NCBI RefSeq assembly: GCF_002005205.3
Contig: NZ_CP019701.2
Span: forward strand, 868,001 to 932,000
Source of the DNA: Rhizobium rhizogenes
GTDB lineage: Bacteria > Pseudomonadota > Alphaproteobacteria > Rhizobiales > Rhizobiaceae
Direction of reading: 5' to 3'
Length of the DNA stretch: 64,000 nucleotides
Part shown: one piece after another, positions 53,298 through 62,560 of the stretch
How positions within the stretch are numbered: the first letter of the stretch is position 1
Layout of the letters: each line of letters starts with the position of its first letter
The notes under the pieces: generated by a model
Told to the model about the DNA's origin: nothing
Databases searched by the model: none
Seen by the model: only the letters and a program-made list of their open reading frames with translations
Made by a program: the position numbers and the translations under genes

Positions 53298-54176
53298 AAT
53301 AGAGACTCGCTCGCGGGCTACTTTGGGCAACCTATAGCATCGGCCAGCAAACCGGAATCCATTTTCGACAGGTCGTGAAGCCTTGCGGTCGCCGGCTATC
53401 CTGCCCGACGTTCGGCCTTTCCGCGGAAGATGACATGCGTTAAATTTCGGCTTTGTGCATGTCGCGAAGCCTCGCGCTTCGATGGTCCTGCTGCTGTGCT
53501 CATGATTTCATCCATAAGATTGCCACGCAGGTGCCGGACGCACGGCTTCCGGTTTCGTATTGGCATATATTCTGAGGCAAAAACGCGGCGATTTTACCGG
53601 ATATTCGCGCTGGATTTCCGTTTCCGGCGCGTTGGTCGGGTGTATCAATTCGGATGCCGACTTCTTTCACTGTTATGAAAATTAATTTCATATCCATGTA
53701 AAAGGATAAACTGCAACGTTACAGATTTACAAATGGATTGATTTACAGAATAACTTTCTGAAAATTAGATATGTCTAATTCACCGGTGAACGGAATGAAA
53801 ACAAACAGGAGACGAAGGGCGCATGAAATGCACGTTAATGTTGCTTGAGCCGGCATTTCCCCGCATATGGGCCATTTTTGAAAACTGGATGAAAATACTC
53901 AATACAGCTGTGCCAAGGCTGGTTTCGTGAAATCATTTTGCGTGGACGAAATCGGCCGTGGCAGACCGGCGAAGGTGTCGGCAGCATGTTTTAAAGACAG
54001 GGCAGGGGGTTCAAGAGAGCGATGCGCCTCCCTAAATGAAGGAGAGGACAAGGGGCGGCAATGCGCAAATGCGCCTGCACACGCATGCAGGAAATGCGAG
54101 GCTGGCACCGGTCTTTCACGGGCGGCGTCCGTCGGCGTTTCCCAAACTGCGTGACGTGCCAAAGGGACAAGTTGAC
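53298..54176. other. 879-bp gene-free region with AT-rich palindromes (53674-53790)
   Basis: No credible protein gene is seen; frames here have no ribosome site or recognisable structure. It holds three palindromes: TATGAAA/TTTCATA (53674-53692), AATTAGA/TCTAATT (53763-53780) and TTCACCGGTGAA (53779-53790), within a conspicuously AT-rich segment in an otherwise GC-rich window. Options are regulatory DNA for the CoA-binding gene, a non-coding RNA gene, or the remnant of a transferred element. Confidence 0.6.
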
Positions 54177-54611
54177 ATGCAGCATGATACTTACGAACCG
54201 GACTATCTCAGAAAAATCCTCACCGATGTCAGGACCATCGCCCTGCTTGGCGCCTCACCCAATCCGGACCGGCCGAGCCATGGCGTCATGCGGTTCCTGC
54301 TGTCGAAGGGCTATCGGGTGTTTCCCGTCAATCCCGGTCAGGCGGGCAAGGAGATATTGGGGCAGAAGGTCTATGCCCGGCTCGCGGATATTCCGGAACC
54401 GGTGGATATGGTCGATGTCTTCCGGGCGGCGGAATATCTGCCCGCGGTCGTCGAGGAGGCTATCCTGTTGCCGCAGCGACCGAAAGTGATCTGGGGTCAG
54501 CTATCCGTGCGGGACGACAACGCCGCCGCCAAGGCGGAGGCCTATGGCGTGAACGTGGTGATGGATCGTTGCCCCGCAATTGAGTATCCGCGTCTCAATA
54601 TTATGCGATAG
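54177..54611 (+). CDS. CoA-binding domain protein
   Basis: A 144-aa Rossmann-fold protein of the CoA_binding_2 family (YccU-like): TIALLGASPNPDRPSHGVMR, then FLLSKGYRVFPVNPG and VDMVDVFRAAEYLPAVVEEA, ending with MDRCPAIEYPRL. It binds CoA by family analogy and has no assigned reaction. ATG 54177 follows AAAGGGACAAG. It precedes metY by ~70 bp and may be co-transcribed with it, a pairing that is common in alphaproteobacteria. Confidence 0.88.
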   Translation: MQHDTYEPDYLRKILTDVRTIALLGASPNPDRPSHGVMRFLLSKGYRVFPVNPGQAGKEILGQKVYARLADIPEPVDMVDVFRAAEYLPAVVEEAILLPQRPKVIWGQLSVRDDNAAAKAEAYGVNVVMDRCPAIEYPRLNIMR

Positions 54612-54656
54612 TTGGTACAGATCGGACTTATCATTTGGCGGCAAGGCATTATGATC

Positions 54657-54677
54657 CCTCCAAAATTTAATTGGAGG
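54657..54677 (+). promoter_or_regulatory. RNA hairpin covering the metY ribosome binding site
   Basis: CCTCCAA (54657-54663) pairs perfectly with TTGGAGG (54671-54677) around an AT-only 7-nt loop. The second arm is the metY Shine-Dalgarno, 7 nt before its ATG. The hairpin should limit translation unless opened by temperature, a protein or ribosomes. Confidence 0.75.
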
Positions 54678-54684
54678 AAATACC

Positions 54685-55968
54685 ATGCCGAGCAGCAATC
54701 CCGGTTTCTCAACGTTGGCCGTCCATGCCGGCGCGCAGCCTGATCCGACCACCGGCGCGCGCGCGACGCCCATCTACCAGACGACCGCTTACGCTTTCCG
54801 TGATGCCGATCACGCCGCGGCGCTGTTCGGGCTGAAGGAATTCGGCAATATCTATACCCGCATCATGAACCCCACCCAGGCGGTTCTGGAAGAGCGTGTC
54901 GCGGCGCTTGAAGGCGGCACGGCGGCGCTTGCCGTCGCATCCGGCCACGCCGCGCAACTGCTGGTCTTTCACACGCTGCTGCAGCATGGCGACAATTTCG
55001 TCGCTGCCCGCCAGCTTTATGGCGGCTCGATCAACCAGTTCGGCCACGCCTTCAAGGGCTTCGACTGGCAGGTGCGCTGGGCGGATGCGACCGATCCGGA
55101 AAGTTTCGAGGCGCAGATCGATGACCGCACGCGCGCCGTCTTCATCGAAAGCCTCGCCAATCCCGGGGGGACTTTCGTGGATATCGCCGCAATTGCCGAC
55201 ATTGCCCACCGGCACGGCCTGCCGCTCATCGTCGACAATACCATGGCGAGCCCGTACCTGTTGCGGCCGCTCGAACACGGCGCGGATATCGTGCTGCATT
55301 CGCTGACGAAATTTCTCGGTGGCCACGGCAATTCCATGGGCGGCATCATCGTTGACGGCGGCACCTTCGACTGGTCGGCGACCGACAGATATCCGGCGCT
55401 GTCGCAGCCGCGGCCGGAATATTCGGGCGTCGTGCTGCACCAGACCTTCGGCAATTTCGCTTTCGCCATCGCCTGCCGTGTGCTTGGTCTGCGTGATCTG
55501 GGGCCGGCCATCTCGCCCTTCAACGCCTTTCTCATTTTGACCGGCATAGAAACCCTGCCGCTGCGCGTTCAGCGTCATTCCGATAACGCGCTCGCCGTCG
55601 CCAGATGGCTGAAGGCGCATCCGAAAGTCGGTTGGGTGCATTATGCCGGGCTGGAGGACAGCGATAACCACGCCCTGCAGCAGCATTATTCGCCAAAAGG
55701 GGCAGGCTCCGTCTTCACCTTCGGCGTCAGGGGCGGCTATGCCGCCGGCAAGGCGCTGGTGGAAGGGTTGCAGCTTTTTTCACATCTCGCCAATATCGGC
55801 GATACGCGCTCGCTCGTCATCCATCCGGCCTCCACCACCCATGCGCAGCTGACGCCGGAACAGCAGGCGGCGGCCGGCGCCGGGGCGGATGTGGTGCGCC
55901 TCTCCGTCGGCATTGAGGATGTCAAGGACATCATCGCCGATCTTGAACAGTCCCTTGCGAAGATCTGA
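54685..55968 (+). CDS. metY: O-acetylhomoserine sulfhydrylase (aminocarboxypropyltransferase)
   Basis: A 427-aa PLP enzyme that makes homocysteine from O-acetylhomoserine and sulfide. The PLP lysine is K209 in SLTKFLGGHG. Family landmarks are HAGAQPDPTTGARATPIYQT, the Tyr-containing YTRIMNPTQAVLEERVAAL and ATSGHAAQLL-like VASGHAAQLL. It is of the long MetY type rather than MetZ. A strong but hairpin-covered ribosome site precedes it, and a cupin gene follows 15 bp later. Confidence 0.93.
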   Translation: MPSSNPGFSTLAVHAGAQPDPTTGARATPIYQTTAYAFRDADHAAALFGLKEFGNIYTRIMNPTQAVLEERVAALEGGTAALAVASGHAAQLLVFHTLLQHGDNFVAARQLYGGSINQFGHAFKGFDWQVRWADATDPESFEAQIDDRTRAVFIESLANPGGTFVDIAAIADIAHRHGLPLIVDNTMASPYLLRPLEHGADIVLHSLTKFLGGHGNSMGGIIVDGGTFDWSATDRYPALSQPRPEYSGVVLHQTFGNFAFAIACRVLGLRDLGPAISPFNAFLILTGIETLPLRVQRHSDNALAVARWLKAHPKVGWVHYAGLEDSDNHALQQHYSPKGAGSVFTFGVRGGYAAGKALVEGLQLFSHLANIGDTRSLVIHPASTTHAQLTPEQQAAAGAGADVVRLSVGIEDVKDIIADLEQSLAKI

Positions 55969-55983
55969 GAGGCTGGCCTCATC

Positions 55984-56328
55984 ATGACGAATTTGCTGAC
56001 ATTCGAAGATGGGCCGGTTGAGGCGGAGCACGGTGCGCCTGCGCCGGAAAGACTGATTTCCGGCGATCCGAAATTCACCACATGGAATCTGGAGGAAGCG
56101 CCGGGCGGCATCTATGCCGGCATCTGGCAATCCACGCCCGGAAAATGGCGGGTGATCTATGACGAATGGGAATATTTCAGCATTCTCGAAGGCCATTCCA
56201 TCCTGACGGAGGATGGCGGAGCGCCACGCGACCTGAGGCCGGGCGACAGGGTGGTCCTGCGCCCCGGCTTCACGGGGACATGGGAGGTCGTGGAGACGAC
56301 GCGGAAGGATTATGTCATCCGGCTGTGA
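55984..56328 (+). CDS. Cupin domain protein
   Basis: A 114-aa small cupin (cupin_3/DUF861 type): GIWQSTPGKWRVIYDEWEYF, then SILEGHSILTEDGG and PGDRVVLRPGFTGTWEV. The metal-binding histidines of classical cupins are mostly replaced (only one His, in LEGHS), typical for this branch. It starts 15 bp after metY and is likely in the same transcript. Function unknown; detoxification or small-molecule binding is possible. Confidence 0.85.
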   Translation: MTNLLTFEDGPVEAEHGAPAPERLISGDPKFTTWNLEEAPGGIYAGIWQSTPGKWRVIYDEWEYFSILEGHSILTEDGGAPRDLRPGDRVVLRPGFTGTWEVVETTRKDYVIRL

Positions 56329-56334
56329 CCGGAA

Positions 56335-56577
56335 CTACCGGCGCGTCATGACGCCCGGCGAGGGAATTTTCTCGTCGATGGATATCAGTGCCATGTTTTC
56401 GAGGATCGCCTGAGCCGCGAGAATCCGGTCGAACGGATCGCGGTGATCCCCGGTAGCATGGCGCTGCGAACCATATGCGCGCTGCTGATGGGAAGTTCCT
56501 GAAAGCCTTCCCGCCTTATGTTGCTCATGGTCGCTTAGCCACCAGAGCAAAGCATGAGTATCCAGAGGATATTTCAT
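56335..56577 (-). pseudogene. Broken VapC-type PIN toxin
   Basis: It begins with a good PIN start (MKYPLDTHALLWWLSD, first active-site Asp in DTHALLWW) and ends with the second half of the motif (HRDPFDRILAAQAILENMAL). About 50 residues in between are missing, and the short middle (GRLSGTSHQQRA) is out of frame: the neighbouring frame reads FQELPISSAHMVRSAMLPG, the expected VapC sequence. At least one deletion and two frameshifts are needed, so no active toxin is made. Confidence 0.8.
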
Positions 56578-56724
56578 TCGCCTGAGAACTTTTTAAGTTC
56601 ATCCTCCGGCGAGGGTTCAAAAAACCGCGCCGATGACCAGCGTTTCCTTGAAGCGCCCGGGAACGCGCTTTTTCTTCGATTTGGTTGCCAAGGCATTTGC
56701 CTCATCACCGTTGGACGAAAATAC
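56574..56724 (-). pseudogene. Degraded Phd/VapB-type antitoxin remnant
   Basis: Directly before the PIN fragment, one frame reads KSKKKRVPGRFKETLVIGAVF and the next FFEPSPEDELKKFSGE, the usual end of Phd-like antitoxins (FxxPLPxxELxxFxG). They are joined by a frameshift; the upstream start region is lost and overlaps the end of the P450 neighbourhood. With the vapC fragment this is a decayed type II module. Confidence 0.7.
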
Positions 56725-56752
56725 CATAGCGCATCGGGCACAAAAAACGACT

Positions 56753-58000
56753 TCACCACGCCAGATCGAGCCGTTCCAGACCATGGAAATGATAGACGTC
56801 CTTGACCTTTGGCGGCTGGGCGATCCTGAGACCCGGCAGGCGTCTGAACAGCAGCGGCAGGGCAAGATTAAGCTCCAGCCTTGCCAGCGGTGCGCCGATG
56901 CAGAAATGGATACCGGCGCCGAAGGAGACATTGACGCCCTCGTTCCGGCCAGGTCGGAAGGCCAGTGGATCGGAAAACTTTGCCGGATCGAGATTGGCCG
57001 CGGCCAGAATGAGGCTGACCTTGTCACCGCGTTTGAACGTCACACCGTCGATCTCGACCGGTTCCAGAACCCAGCGCTGGAAAATATGGACCGGCGCGCA
57101 GATACGCAGCGTCTCTTCAACCGTGCGTTCCGTGGTCGTCTCGTCGCTGAACAGGGTGTCAGGCGAGATGCCGCTTTCCAGGATGATGCGAACGGAATTG
57201 CCGATCTGGTGCACGGTCGCCTCGTGCCCGGCGTTCAGCAGCACGATGGTGGTGGAGACCAGCTCGTCGTCGGTCAGATACTGGCCCTTGTGTTCCGTAT
57301 GGATCATGTGGCTCAAGAGATCGTCTTGCGGCTCCGCCCGCCGTTCCGCGATCACGCTGCGCACATAGTCTGAAAATTCCCTGGCTGCCGTGTCGGCAAG
57401 AAGCTCGTCCCCGGCAGTGCGTTTGAACATGTACATGCCGACATAGGCATGTGACCATTTCAGGAGCTGCGGCCCCATCTCTTCGGGAATGCCGATCATG
57501 CGGGCGATCATCGTCACCGGAATGATGTCGGCATAAGAAGACAGCAGTTCGGTTTCGCTATTGGCTTCGAAGGCGTCGATCAGGCGGTTGGCCAGTTCCT
57601 CGATTTCCGGTTTCATCTTGTCGACGTGCCGCGACACGAAGGCGCGGTTGATGAGCGTGCGCAGCCGCGTATGTTCCGGCGGCTCCAGTTCCAGCAGCGA
57701 GTGCTGCTCGGCGGCGTCGAAGTGCTTTACATGTTCCAGCGGCTCGGCCAGGCCGATTTCCTCCCGGCTTGCCACATGCAGGATTTGTCTGCCGAACCGG
57801 CGGTCGCGCAGAAGCGCGCTCACATGGTCGTATCCGGTGAAGAACCATTGCCGCTGCTCTTCCCAGTAAAAGGTGGGACATTGCGCGTGCAGGGCCGCAT
57901 AGACCGGGTTCGGATCATTGTAGAAGGCGGGATCACGCGCATTCAGTGAAACGCGGCGTGTGGCGGGATCGATTTTGAGGAAGGGAAATGTCGCTGTCAT
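56753..58000 (-). CDS. Cytochrome P450
   Basis: A 415-aa soluble bacterial P450. The heme-thiolate loop is FGAGIHFCIGAPLARLE, the K-helix ExxR lies in EETLRICAPV, and the oxygen-binding I-helix is LNAGHEATVHQI (AGxE, with the usual Thr). The FG and meander regions are standard. No ferredoxin or reductase is adjacent; the [2Fe-2S] reductase at 3.2 kb is not linked. Substrate unknown. ATG 58000 is the likely start (a TTG two codons earlier is less likely). Isolated, minus strand. Confidence 0.93.
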   Translation of the reverse strand: MTATFPFLKIDPATRRVSLNARDPAFYNDPNPVYAALHAQCPTFYWEEQRQWFFTGYDHVSALLRDRRFGRQILHVASREEIGLAEPLEHVKHFDAAEQHSLLELEPPEHTRLRTLINRAFVSRHVDKMKPEIEELANRLIDAFEANSETELLSSYADIIPVTMIARMIGIPEEMGPQLLKWSHAYVGMYMFKRTAGDELLADTAAREFSDYVRSVIAERRAEPQDDLLSHMIHTEHKGQYLTDDELVSTTIVLLNAGHEATVHQIGNSVRIILESGISPDTLFSDETTTERTVEETLRICAPVHIFQRWVLEPVEIDGVTFKRGDKVSLILAAANLDPAKFSDPLAFRPGRNEGVNVSFGAGIHFCIGAPLARLELNLALPLLFRRLPGLRIAQPPKVKDVYHFHGLERLDLAW

Positions 58001-58089
58001 GCCCAAGGTTTATTCCGCGTCTCTTGCTTTGGGAAGGGTGGTGGAAACCGCCTGCGTGTTTTTCCGTTTGTCGCCGCCTGTCGATCTTG

Positions 58090-59337
58090 TCACCGGCTGG
58101 CGATGGCGGATATCCGGTTCAGTGCCGCAACCTGCCGGTCGGCATTATTGTCCATCGGATTTTCGTCCCGGTCCACGGAAGGCACGACGACATTGGCCGA
58201 ATTCACGTGGATGACGGTCCTGTTGCGTCCGGCCTTTTTCGCGGCGTAAAGCGCGCGGTCGGCTTCCGTCATCATCACGCTCAGCTCGGCATCCCTGATC
58301 AGGGCTTCGGAGATGCCGACGCTGGTGGTGACTTCGATACCTTCGCCGCGTGAGCTGATTCTGGAAAGGCGCAGATTGCTGCGGATGGCCTCGGCCAGCG
58401 TAACGGTGCTGGACGGGCTTTCGACCTCGGCCACCAGCGCGAATTCTTCGCCGCCCATCCTGACGAAAAGGCCACGATCGCCAATGACGCGCCGGGCGAT
58501 ATCGCAGAAATGCACGAGCACCGCATCGCCGGACTGATGGCCGTATTTGTCGTTGATCTTCTTGAAATGATCGATGTCGAACAGCACCAGCGCCACGTAG
58601 CGGCTGGAGGCGGACGACCGTTTTTTGATGCGCTCGAACTCTTCCAGAAGGCCGCGCCGGTTGAGGACGCCGGTGAGGTGGTCCGTCATGGCAAGCCGGT
58701 GCAGCCGGGCTTCGGTATCTTCCATGATGATTTTCGCGCTGATCATGATGATGACGGTGAAGCCGAGCATGCCTGAGAAGGCGAGCGGCGACGTCAGCGC
58801 GACGGCGTTGGGGGATGTGATATCGCCGGGAATGACGACGGTTGCGACGACCGCGCCAAAAAAGGCCTGCAGAATGAAGGTCGCGGCAAGAACCTTGCGG
58901 CTGAGCGACGCCCGGCTCCGGTTTGCCAGAACGACGCCCGCCAGCATGAAATAAGCGACCGCGGCACAGGCATGGTAGAGCAGGATACGTGAAATCATGC
59001 TTTCCCGCACCGGTGGGACAAGCATTCCGCCCACCCACAGAAGCGCCGGAATGGCGATCCAGCCGCCGAGCTTGCGTTGCTCGAAGGAGAGAAGGCCGGC
59101 CAGCCAGAAGCTGAAAGCTGCAAGCGCGAGTGTATTGCCGACTTCGATCGACAGGAAATAGGGGATATCGCCGCGCAGGGCGACGAGGATGGCGCCGACA
59201 CCGGTGGAAAGGAAACCGGCGGCGAAATGGAAATTATGCTGGCGGGAAGGGCGGTGCAGCCACAGGGTTCCCAGAAGGACTGCGAGGGTGAACGTCTCCG
59301 ACGCCCAGAGCAGCATGCCCGTTTTTGCATCCAGCAT
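58090..59337 (-). CDS. Membrane diguanylate cyclase (GGDEF)
   Basis: A 415-aa protein. Six to seven membrane helices occupy residues 1-200 (ETFTLAVLLGTLWL; ALAAFSFWLAGLLSF; FSGMLGFTVIIMISA). The GGDEF domain starts near 222 (DHLTGVLNRRGLLEEFERIK) with the metal site LFDIDHFK and active-site GGEEF, then ALYAAKKAGRNRT. The inhibitory I-site position is GDRG instead of RxxD, so feedback inhibition is likely lost. About 90 bp from the P450 gene. Confidence 0.92.
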   Translation of the reverse strand: MLDAKTGMLLWASETFTLAVLLGTLWLHRPSRQHNFHFAAGFLSTGVGAILVALRGDIPYFLSIEVGNTLALAAFSFWLAGLLSFEQRKLGGWIAIPALLWVGGMLVPPVRESMISRILLYHACAAVAYFMLAGVVLANRSRASLSRKVLAATFILQAFFGAVVATVVIPGDITSPNAVALTSPLAFSGMLGFTVIIMISAKIIMEDTEARLHRLAMTDHLTGVLNRRGLLEEFERIKKRSSASSRYVALVLFDIDHFKKINDKYGHQSGDAVLVHFCDIARRVIGDRGLFVRMGGEEFALVAEVESPSSTVTLAEAIRSNLRLSRISSRGEGIEVTTSVGISEALIRDAELSVMMTEADRALYAAKKAGRNRTVIHVNSANVVVPSVDRDENPMDNNADRQVAALNRISAIASR

Positions 59338-59791
59338 TGCAAGATCCTATCTGCGCTATCATGCCGTGAAAGCGGGGTTTGCGGCACGATGTGCGCAATG
59401 CCCGCGGGAATTGTTGAGATGCCATTTCGCCTGAATGAGGCGCCCGCTCCCTGACGGGAACCGGAAATTCGCCGCGCAGTATCAGCCGCAAATCCCTAAC
59501 GAGTTCTTGCCGGTGAGAAGTTATATCTGTGCATGGTGGAGCGTTTTTGCATTTGCGGCTTGGCCGGACGAAAAATAACGCCGGTGACGGCAAGCGGCTC
59601 GAGATGCCTCCGCCGGTTTGAAGCCGCCGCCGGCAGGGGGCCGAAAGGCCTGTAAACGCTGTTGAGCCGTTAAGGATATGCGGCTTCGTGTCTTGAAGTA
59701 CGGGGCAGGGACACTCTATGTAGGGAGTATGAAGGTTAGAAGTGATTCCGGAGCGGCTTTCCGCGAAGGGCAGAGTTGACAAAGGACGGAC
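59338..59791. promoter_or_regulatory. Upstream region of clpP with a sigma-32-like promoter candidate (59693-59721)
   Basis: A 454-bp interval without genes. TTGAAG (59693-59698) and CTATGT (59716-59721) are 17 bp apart, near the alphaproteobacterial heat-shock (RpoH) pattern, about 70 bp before the clpP ATG. Confidence in the sigma factor is low. Nothing else distinct is seen. Confidence 0.45.
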
Positions 59792-60424
59792 ATGAAAAAT
59801 CCAGTTGATACCGCCATGGCTCTGGTGCCGATGGTCGTAGAGCAGACCAATCGCGGCGAACGCTCCTATGACATATTTTCCCGTCTTCTCAAGGAACGCA
59901 TCATTTTCCTTACCGGACCGGTGGAAGACCAGATGGCTTCGCTCGTCTGCGCGCAGCTGCTTTTCCTTGAGGCTGAAAACCCCAAGAAGGAAATCGCGCT
60001 TTACATCAATTCGCCAGGTGGCGTCGTGACCGCCGGCATGGCGATCTACGATACGATGCAGTTCATTCGTCCCGCTGTCTCGACGCTCTGCGTCGGTCAG
60101 GCCGCATCGATGGGCTCGCTGCTTCTGGCTGCCGGTGAAAAGGGAATGCGTTTCGCGACCCCGAACGCCCGCATCATGGTGCACCAGCCTTCCGGCGGCT
60201 TCCAGGGCCAGGCATCGGATATCGAGCGTCACGCCCGTGACATAATCAAGATGAAACGTCGCCTCAATGAAGTCTACGTGAAGCACACCGGCCGCACGCT
60301 GGAAGAGGTTGAAAAAACCCTTGATCGCGACCACTTCATGGATGCGGACGAGGCGAAGGACTGGGGTGTGATCGACAAGATCCTGACCTCGCGCCAGGAA
60401 ATCGAGGGCGCCGCCGCGAATTGA
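59792..60424 (+). CDS. clpP: ATP-dependent Clp protease proteolytic subunit ClpP
   Basis: A 210-aa serine protease that forms the tetradecameric Clp chamber. The nucleophile is S106 in GQAASMGS and the histidine is H131 in IMVHQPSGG; the Asp lies in the conserved C-terminal [11 protein letters not shown] region. No propeptide is evident. It is followed by clpX after 292 bp, so each may have its own promoter while sharing the standard clpP–clpX–lon order. Confidence 0.98.
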   Translation: MKNPVDTAMALVPMVVEQTNRGERSYDIFSRLLKERIIFLTGPVEDQMASLVCAQLLFLEAENPKKEIALYINSPGGVVTAGMAIYDTMQFIRPAVSTLCVGQAASMGSLLLAAGEKGMRFATPNARIMVHQPSGGFQGQASDIERHARDIIKMKRRLNEVYVKHTGRTLEEVEKTLDRDHFMDADEAKDWGVIDKILTSRQEIEGAAAN

Positions 60425-60716
60425 GGCGCGCCGCTTTTTGACGTTTGTTTGATCCCGCAAAAGTAATTTCGGGGCTTTCAACCGGAACAGAAAGCGATAT
60501 TAGTATATATTAAGGCTGTGTTGAATTTTTATGACGTGGCCTTTGGTTTGATGGGGAATTCGTTGCAGCCGGTTGTCAGCTCCTGTATCTGACACGGCTA
60601 GTACCCCGGGAAACGAGGCGGATACGGCAATGCACCCCAAGGCGGGCCGTATCTGCGGGCGGTAAGTTGACCGCGATCCGTTTGGCGGACCTGCGGCGTG
60701 CTGGAAGGAAAGAGAT

Positions 60717-61994
60717 ATGAGCAAAGTCAGCGGCAGCAACGGCGGCGACTCTAAGAATACACTCTATTGTTCATTCTGCGGCAAGAGCCAGCACGAAGTC
60801 CGGAAACTCATTGCCGGGCCGACAGTATTCATCTGCGATGAATGCGTCGAATTGTGCATGGACATCATCCGCGAGGAGAACAAGACGTCGATGGTGAAGT
60901 CGCGCGAGGGTGTTCCCACCCCGCAGGATATCATCAAGATCCTCGACGAATATGTCATCGGTCAGAAGCAGGCGAAGAAGATCCTGTCGGTGGCCGTTCA
61001 CAACCATTACAAGCGCCTCGCGCACGCCTCCAAGAACGGCGATGTCGAGCTGGCGAAGTCGAACATCATGCTCGTCGGCCCGACGGGCTGCGGCAAGACC
61101 TATCTTGCCCAGACGCTCGCCCGCATCATCGACGTTCCCTTCACCATGGCGGACGCAACGACGCTGACCGAAGCCGGTTATGTCGGCGAGGACGTGGAAA
61201 ACATCATCCTGAAGCTGCTTCAGGCTGCGGATTACAATGTCGAGCGCGCCCAGCGCGGCATCGTCTATATCGACGAGGTCGACAAGATTTCCCGCAAGTC
61301 GGACAACCCGTCCATCACGCGCGACGTGTCGGGTGAGGGCGTCCAGCAGGCGCTTCTGAAGATCATGGAAGGCACGGTCGCTTCCGTTCCGCCGCAGGGT
61401 GGCCGCAAGCATCCGCAGCAGGAATTCCTGCAGGTGGATACGACCAACATCCTGTTCATCTGCGGCGGCGCCTTTGCCGGCCTCGACAAGATCATCTCGG
61501 CCCGTGGTGAAAAGACCTCGATCGGCTTCGGTGCGACCGTCAAGGCGGAAGACGATCGCCGTGTGGGCGAGGTGCTGCGTGAGCTGGAGCCGGAAGATCT
61601 GGTGAAGTTCGGCCTCATCCCGGAATTCATCGGCCGTCTGCCCGTTCTCGCAACGCTGGAAGATCTTGATGAAGATGCGCTGATCCAGATCCTGTCCGAG
61701 CCGAAGAACGCGCTCGTCAAGCAGTATCAGCGCCTGTTCGAGATGGAAGATGTGGAACTGACCTTCCACGAGGACGCGCTGCGCGAGATTGCCCGCAAGG
61801 CGATCACCCGCAAGACCGGTGCCCGTGGCCTGCGTTCGATCATGGAAAAGATCCTGCTGGATACCATGTTCGAACTGCCAACCCTGGAAGGCGTTCGCGA
61901 AGTGGTGATCTCCAATGACGTCGTCAGCGGTGTCGCCCGTCCGCTCTACATCTACGCGGATCGCCAGGAAGAAAAGACCAACGTTTCGGCCTGA
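60717..61994 (+). CDS. clpX: ATP-dependent Clp protease ATP-binding subunit ClpX
   Basis: A 425-aa AAA+ unfoldase. The N-terminal zinc-binding domain has four cysteines (C18/C21 in CSFC, C40/C43 in CDEC). Walker A is GPTGCGKT near residues 121-128, Walker B is [10 protein letters not shown], and the sensor/arginine-finger segments and [18 protein letters not shown] are present. ATG follows GGAAGGAAAGAG. A strong terminator follows the stop. Confidence 0.98.
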   Translation: MSKVSGSNGGDSKNTLYCSFCGKSQHEVRKLIAGPTVFICDECVELCMDIIREENKTSMVKSREGVPTPQDIIKILDEYVIGQKQAKKILSVAVHNHYKRLAHASKNGDVELAKSNIMLVGPTGCGKTYLAQTLARIIDVPFTMADATTLTEAGYVGEDVENIILKLLQAADYNVERAQRGIVYIDEVDKISRKSDNPSITRDVSGEGVQQALLKIMEGTVASVPPQGGRKHPQQEFLQVDTTNILFICGGAFAGLDKIISARGEKTSIGFGATVKAEDDRRVGEVLRELEPEDLVKFGLIPEFIGRLPVLATLEDLDEDALIQILSEPKNALVKQYQRLFEMEDVELTFHEDALREIARKAITRKTGARGLRSIMEKILLDTMFELPTLEGVREVVISNDVVSGVARPLYIYADRQEEKTNVSA

Positions 61995-62010
61995 TCGGTT
62001 CCAGAAGAAC

Positions 62011-62048
62011 AAAGCCCCTCGCAGCAACGGCTGCGGGGGGCTTTTCTT
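62011..62048 (+). terminator. Rho-independent terminator of clpX
   Basis: AAAGCCCCTCGCAGC (62011-62025) pairs with GCTGCGGGGGGCTTTT (62030-62045), one G-U, over an AACG loop, with a T-rich tail. It separates clpX from the VOC gene and lon. Confidence 0.95.
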
Positions 62049-62191
62049 TGCGTGGCGTCTGCCCGGCATTCGCGGCATTTCCGATGAAACGGCGGCGTCC
62101 GGCGCCTGAACAATACGTAAAAACAACGCGATGGAGCGCCTTTGCTTTTCATGGAGAAGCAGAAGGGCTCCAGTCAATATTCGGTATCTCG

Positions 62192-62560
62192 ATGAACCCT
62201 GTAACCGCAATCCTTGTTCATGTGTCCGACCCCGCCGAGGGGTTGCTCTGGTACGGCAAGGCGTTTCCGGAGGCCGTCCCGTCCGTCAGCCTTCCATCCG
62301 GCTTCGAATTTTTGCGGATCGGCGATATCCAGCTGGAAATCGTTCCCGCCGACGAAAAGGTTGCGAGCGGGGCGGCCGGGTCCGTCGTCTATTGGTGGAC
62401 GGGTGATTTCGGGCGGTCCCTGACGCATCTGCGTGAGGCGGGTGCTGTTCTTTATCGCGGTCCGATGAAAATCGATGATGAACTCTGGATGTGCCAGTTC
62501 CGCGACCCCTGGGGCAATTGCATCGGCATTCGCGGCCCCATGGTCGCGGAGATGCTGTAA
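62192..62560 (+). CDS. VOC/glyoxalase-like protein
   Basis: A 122-aa single-domain VOC protein: AILVHVSDPAEGLLWYGKAF at the start (metal His position in LVHVSD), VYWWTGDFGRSLTHLREAG and the C-terminal FRDPWGNCIGIRGP. It may bind a metal and a small substrate (glyoxalase, bleomycin-resistance or dioxygenase-like); none can be named. Ribosome site weak. It sits between the clpX terminator and lon, unlike the minimal clpX–lon arrangement. Confidence 0.82.
   Translation: MNPVTAILVHVSDPAEGLLWYGKAFPEAVPSVSLPSGFEFLRIGDIQLEIVPADEKVASGAAGSVVYWWTGDFGRSLTHLREAGAVLYRGPMKIDDELWMCQFRDPWGNCIGIRGPMVAEML

Noticed and set aside
53430..53678. An 82-codon Arg-rich frame in the gene-free island
   Set aside because: No ribosome site, no family, and composition typical of random reading of GC-rich DNA.
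53899..54162. An 87-codon minus-strand frame before the CoA-binding gene
   Set aside because: Low-complexity, no start signal, no counterpart known.
54612..54684. SAM-II riboswitch before metY
   Set aside because: The leader is too short and lacks the conserved pseudoknot sequences; only the SD hairpin is evident.
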